From NCBI GenBank assembly GCA_003508835.1, contig PUFA01000072.1, forward strand, positions 2,356,001 to 2,420,000: a stretch of 64,000 bases of DNA, given 5' to 3'. The notes under the pieces are model-generated. The model was not told the origin of the DNA. It did not search any database and saw only the letters and a list, made by a program, of their open reading frames with translations. Positions 63,266-64,000 of the stretch are shown in pieces (positions within the stretch are counted from its first letter, which is position 1; every line of letters begins with the position of its first letter). The DNA is from Eonycteris spelaea. Its lineage: Eukaryota > Chordata > Mammalia > Chiroptera > Pteropodidae. Made by a program: the position numbers and the translations under genes.

Positions 63266-64000
63266 CCTCTCACATTCTGGAGGCGGGACACAGTGCGCCA
63301 TCAAGGCCACAAGTAGTTCTGATTGGCTGGAGCATGATGGGGAGGCATAGGTGCCCACCATGCTTTATTGGTAGGAAAAACTTCTTTTCCCAGACTCTTG
63401 GGCTGGGGGCTCTGGCTGATATTTGAGGCTGGATAGCCTTTCATTGGAGGTGGAGATGCTCAAGCAGAGAGATGGCAGTCGGGGTCCCACACCTGTCAGG
63501 ACAGCGAGTGGTCAGGGAGGGCGGGGGGTGGCGCAAGAGCAGGGTGTTAGAGAGGTGCCGGTGTGAACGGAGGGGATGCCACCATGCAAGTGACGGGCAC
63601 ACGGGGGCCAAAGCACCCAGGTAGGCCAGCCTTGAGCTTTAGACTCAGAGGCATGGGTAGGGAGCAGCGCTGGGGTGCAGAGGCCAAGGAGGCTGGGCTG
63701 GGGTGGGGGTCTCGCGTGGCAGCCTGACATGGGACTTGACAGTACCATCTCCCTGGGAGTGACTTAGGGTTACAAGGCCCTGGTCGGGCAGCGGCCACTC
63801 CTGAAGGGAGCTGCATGGGAGGAGGGTGGCGAGGAGGTATGAGAAGAAGAAGAAAGGCAGTCCAGGCAACGGCAAGCGGCGTGCTCGGTGTGGGGGACAC
63901 CCCAGTTCTTGTCTTTTAGATGTGTCTGCAGAGGATGGACCGGAGGTCAGGATGGAGGCGGCTGAGCTCAGACCCCTCAGGGCAGAGAGGCAGGGTGCCT

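Larger units (their letters stand above)
44995..64000 (-). other. CACNG4: CACNG4 gene (TARP gamma-4), exons 2-4 and 3' UTR; exon 1 outside window
   Basis: CACNG4 encodes transmembrane AMPA-receptor regulatory protein gamma-4, a four-TM synaptic membrane protein that promotes AMPA-receptor trafficking and slows channel kinetics, anchored to PSD-95-type PDZ proteins by its C terminus. Three exons are present: 84 bp, 141 bp and a 538-bp terminal exon, about 254 of roughly 327 residues. Visible: the ectodomain end ([18 protein letters not shown]), TM2, TM3, TM4, a basic Arg/Ser-rich tail ([14 protein letters not shown]) with the core of the CaMKII/PKC-target region known for TARPs, and terminal RRTTPV. 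Exon 1 (TM1 and GLWxxC) is not found, consistent with a very long intron 1. One base is missing in exon 4, breaking the frame before the tail. Confidence 0.95.
55095..64000 (-). other. CACNG4: CACNG4 intron 1 (partial)
   Basis: 8.9 kb up to the window edge, with no TARP exon 1 in any frame. It contains a MIR (56490-56640), an antisense L1 3' fragment (57115-57800), a MaLR-type LTR (58459-58890), a 101-bp terminal-inverted-repeat element (60812-60912), a possible L2/MIR3-like patch near 62190-62340 and an antisense MIR (63080-63265). ORFs of 260-280 codons here run through repeats. Confidence 0.85.

Overview
This is a mammalian chromosome segment. It has intron-rich genes, GT-AG splicing, ancient MIR/L2/L1/MaLR/hAT-Charlie repeats and AATAAA polyadenylation signals. 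It holds three orthologues of the human 17q24 neighbourhood: the 3' end of HELZ (+ strand, left), all of CACNG1 (- strand, middle), and the last three exons of CACNG4 (- strand, right). I see no Alu, B1/B2, carnivore SINEC, ruminant or pig SINE. The youngest-looking L1 3' tail, ending near 18480, resembles what I remember of bat L1 tails. A laurasiatherian, possibly a bat, is my guess from this, held weakly.

Layout. 1-6200: the last two coding exons of HELZ (2080-2332 and 5867-6200) with their introns. 6201 to about 13530: a long AT-rich HELZ 3' UTR ending at a distal AATAAA. About 13.5-24.2 kb: the interval between the convergent HELZ and CACNG1 genes, made of old LTR and L1 fragments and a 21-C run. 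24245-35516: CACNG1, four coding exons giving an uninterrupted 224-residue protein. About 35.5-45.0 kb: the CACNG1 promoter side and spacer to CACNG4. About 44995-64000: CACNG4 3' UTR, exons 4, 3 and 2, and part of the large first intron. CACNG4 exon 1 is not in the window.

Function. CACNG1 is the gamma-1 subunit of the skeletal-muscle L-type calcium channel. CACNG4 is the type I TARP gamma-4, an AMPA-receptor auxiliary subunit ending in the PDZ ligand TTPV. The two are neighbouring paralogues of one four-TM (claudin-like) family. HELZ is an unrelated RNA helicase and the conserved convergent neighbour.

Most interesting observations: (1) a minisatellite in CACNG1 intron 3 starts 6 bases inside the exon 3 splice donor and carries 8 perfect TGACGTCA (CRE) palindromes plus 5 CGACGTCA variants; (2) a 77-bp, roughly 90%-identical inverted repeat lies in the two introns flanking HELZ exon 2080-2332, an arrangement that can favour exon circularisation; (3) the terminal exons of HELZ and CACNG4 each lack exactly one base in a C homopolymer, breaking the conserved C terminus, which looks like a shared consensus error rather than two gene losses. 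I found no convincing new protein-coding gene or RNA gene. The long remaining ORFs are chance ORFs or lie in repeats.
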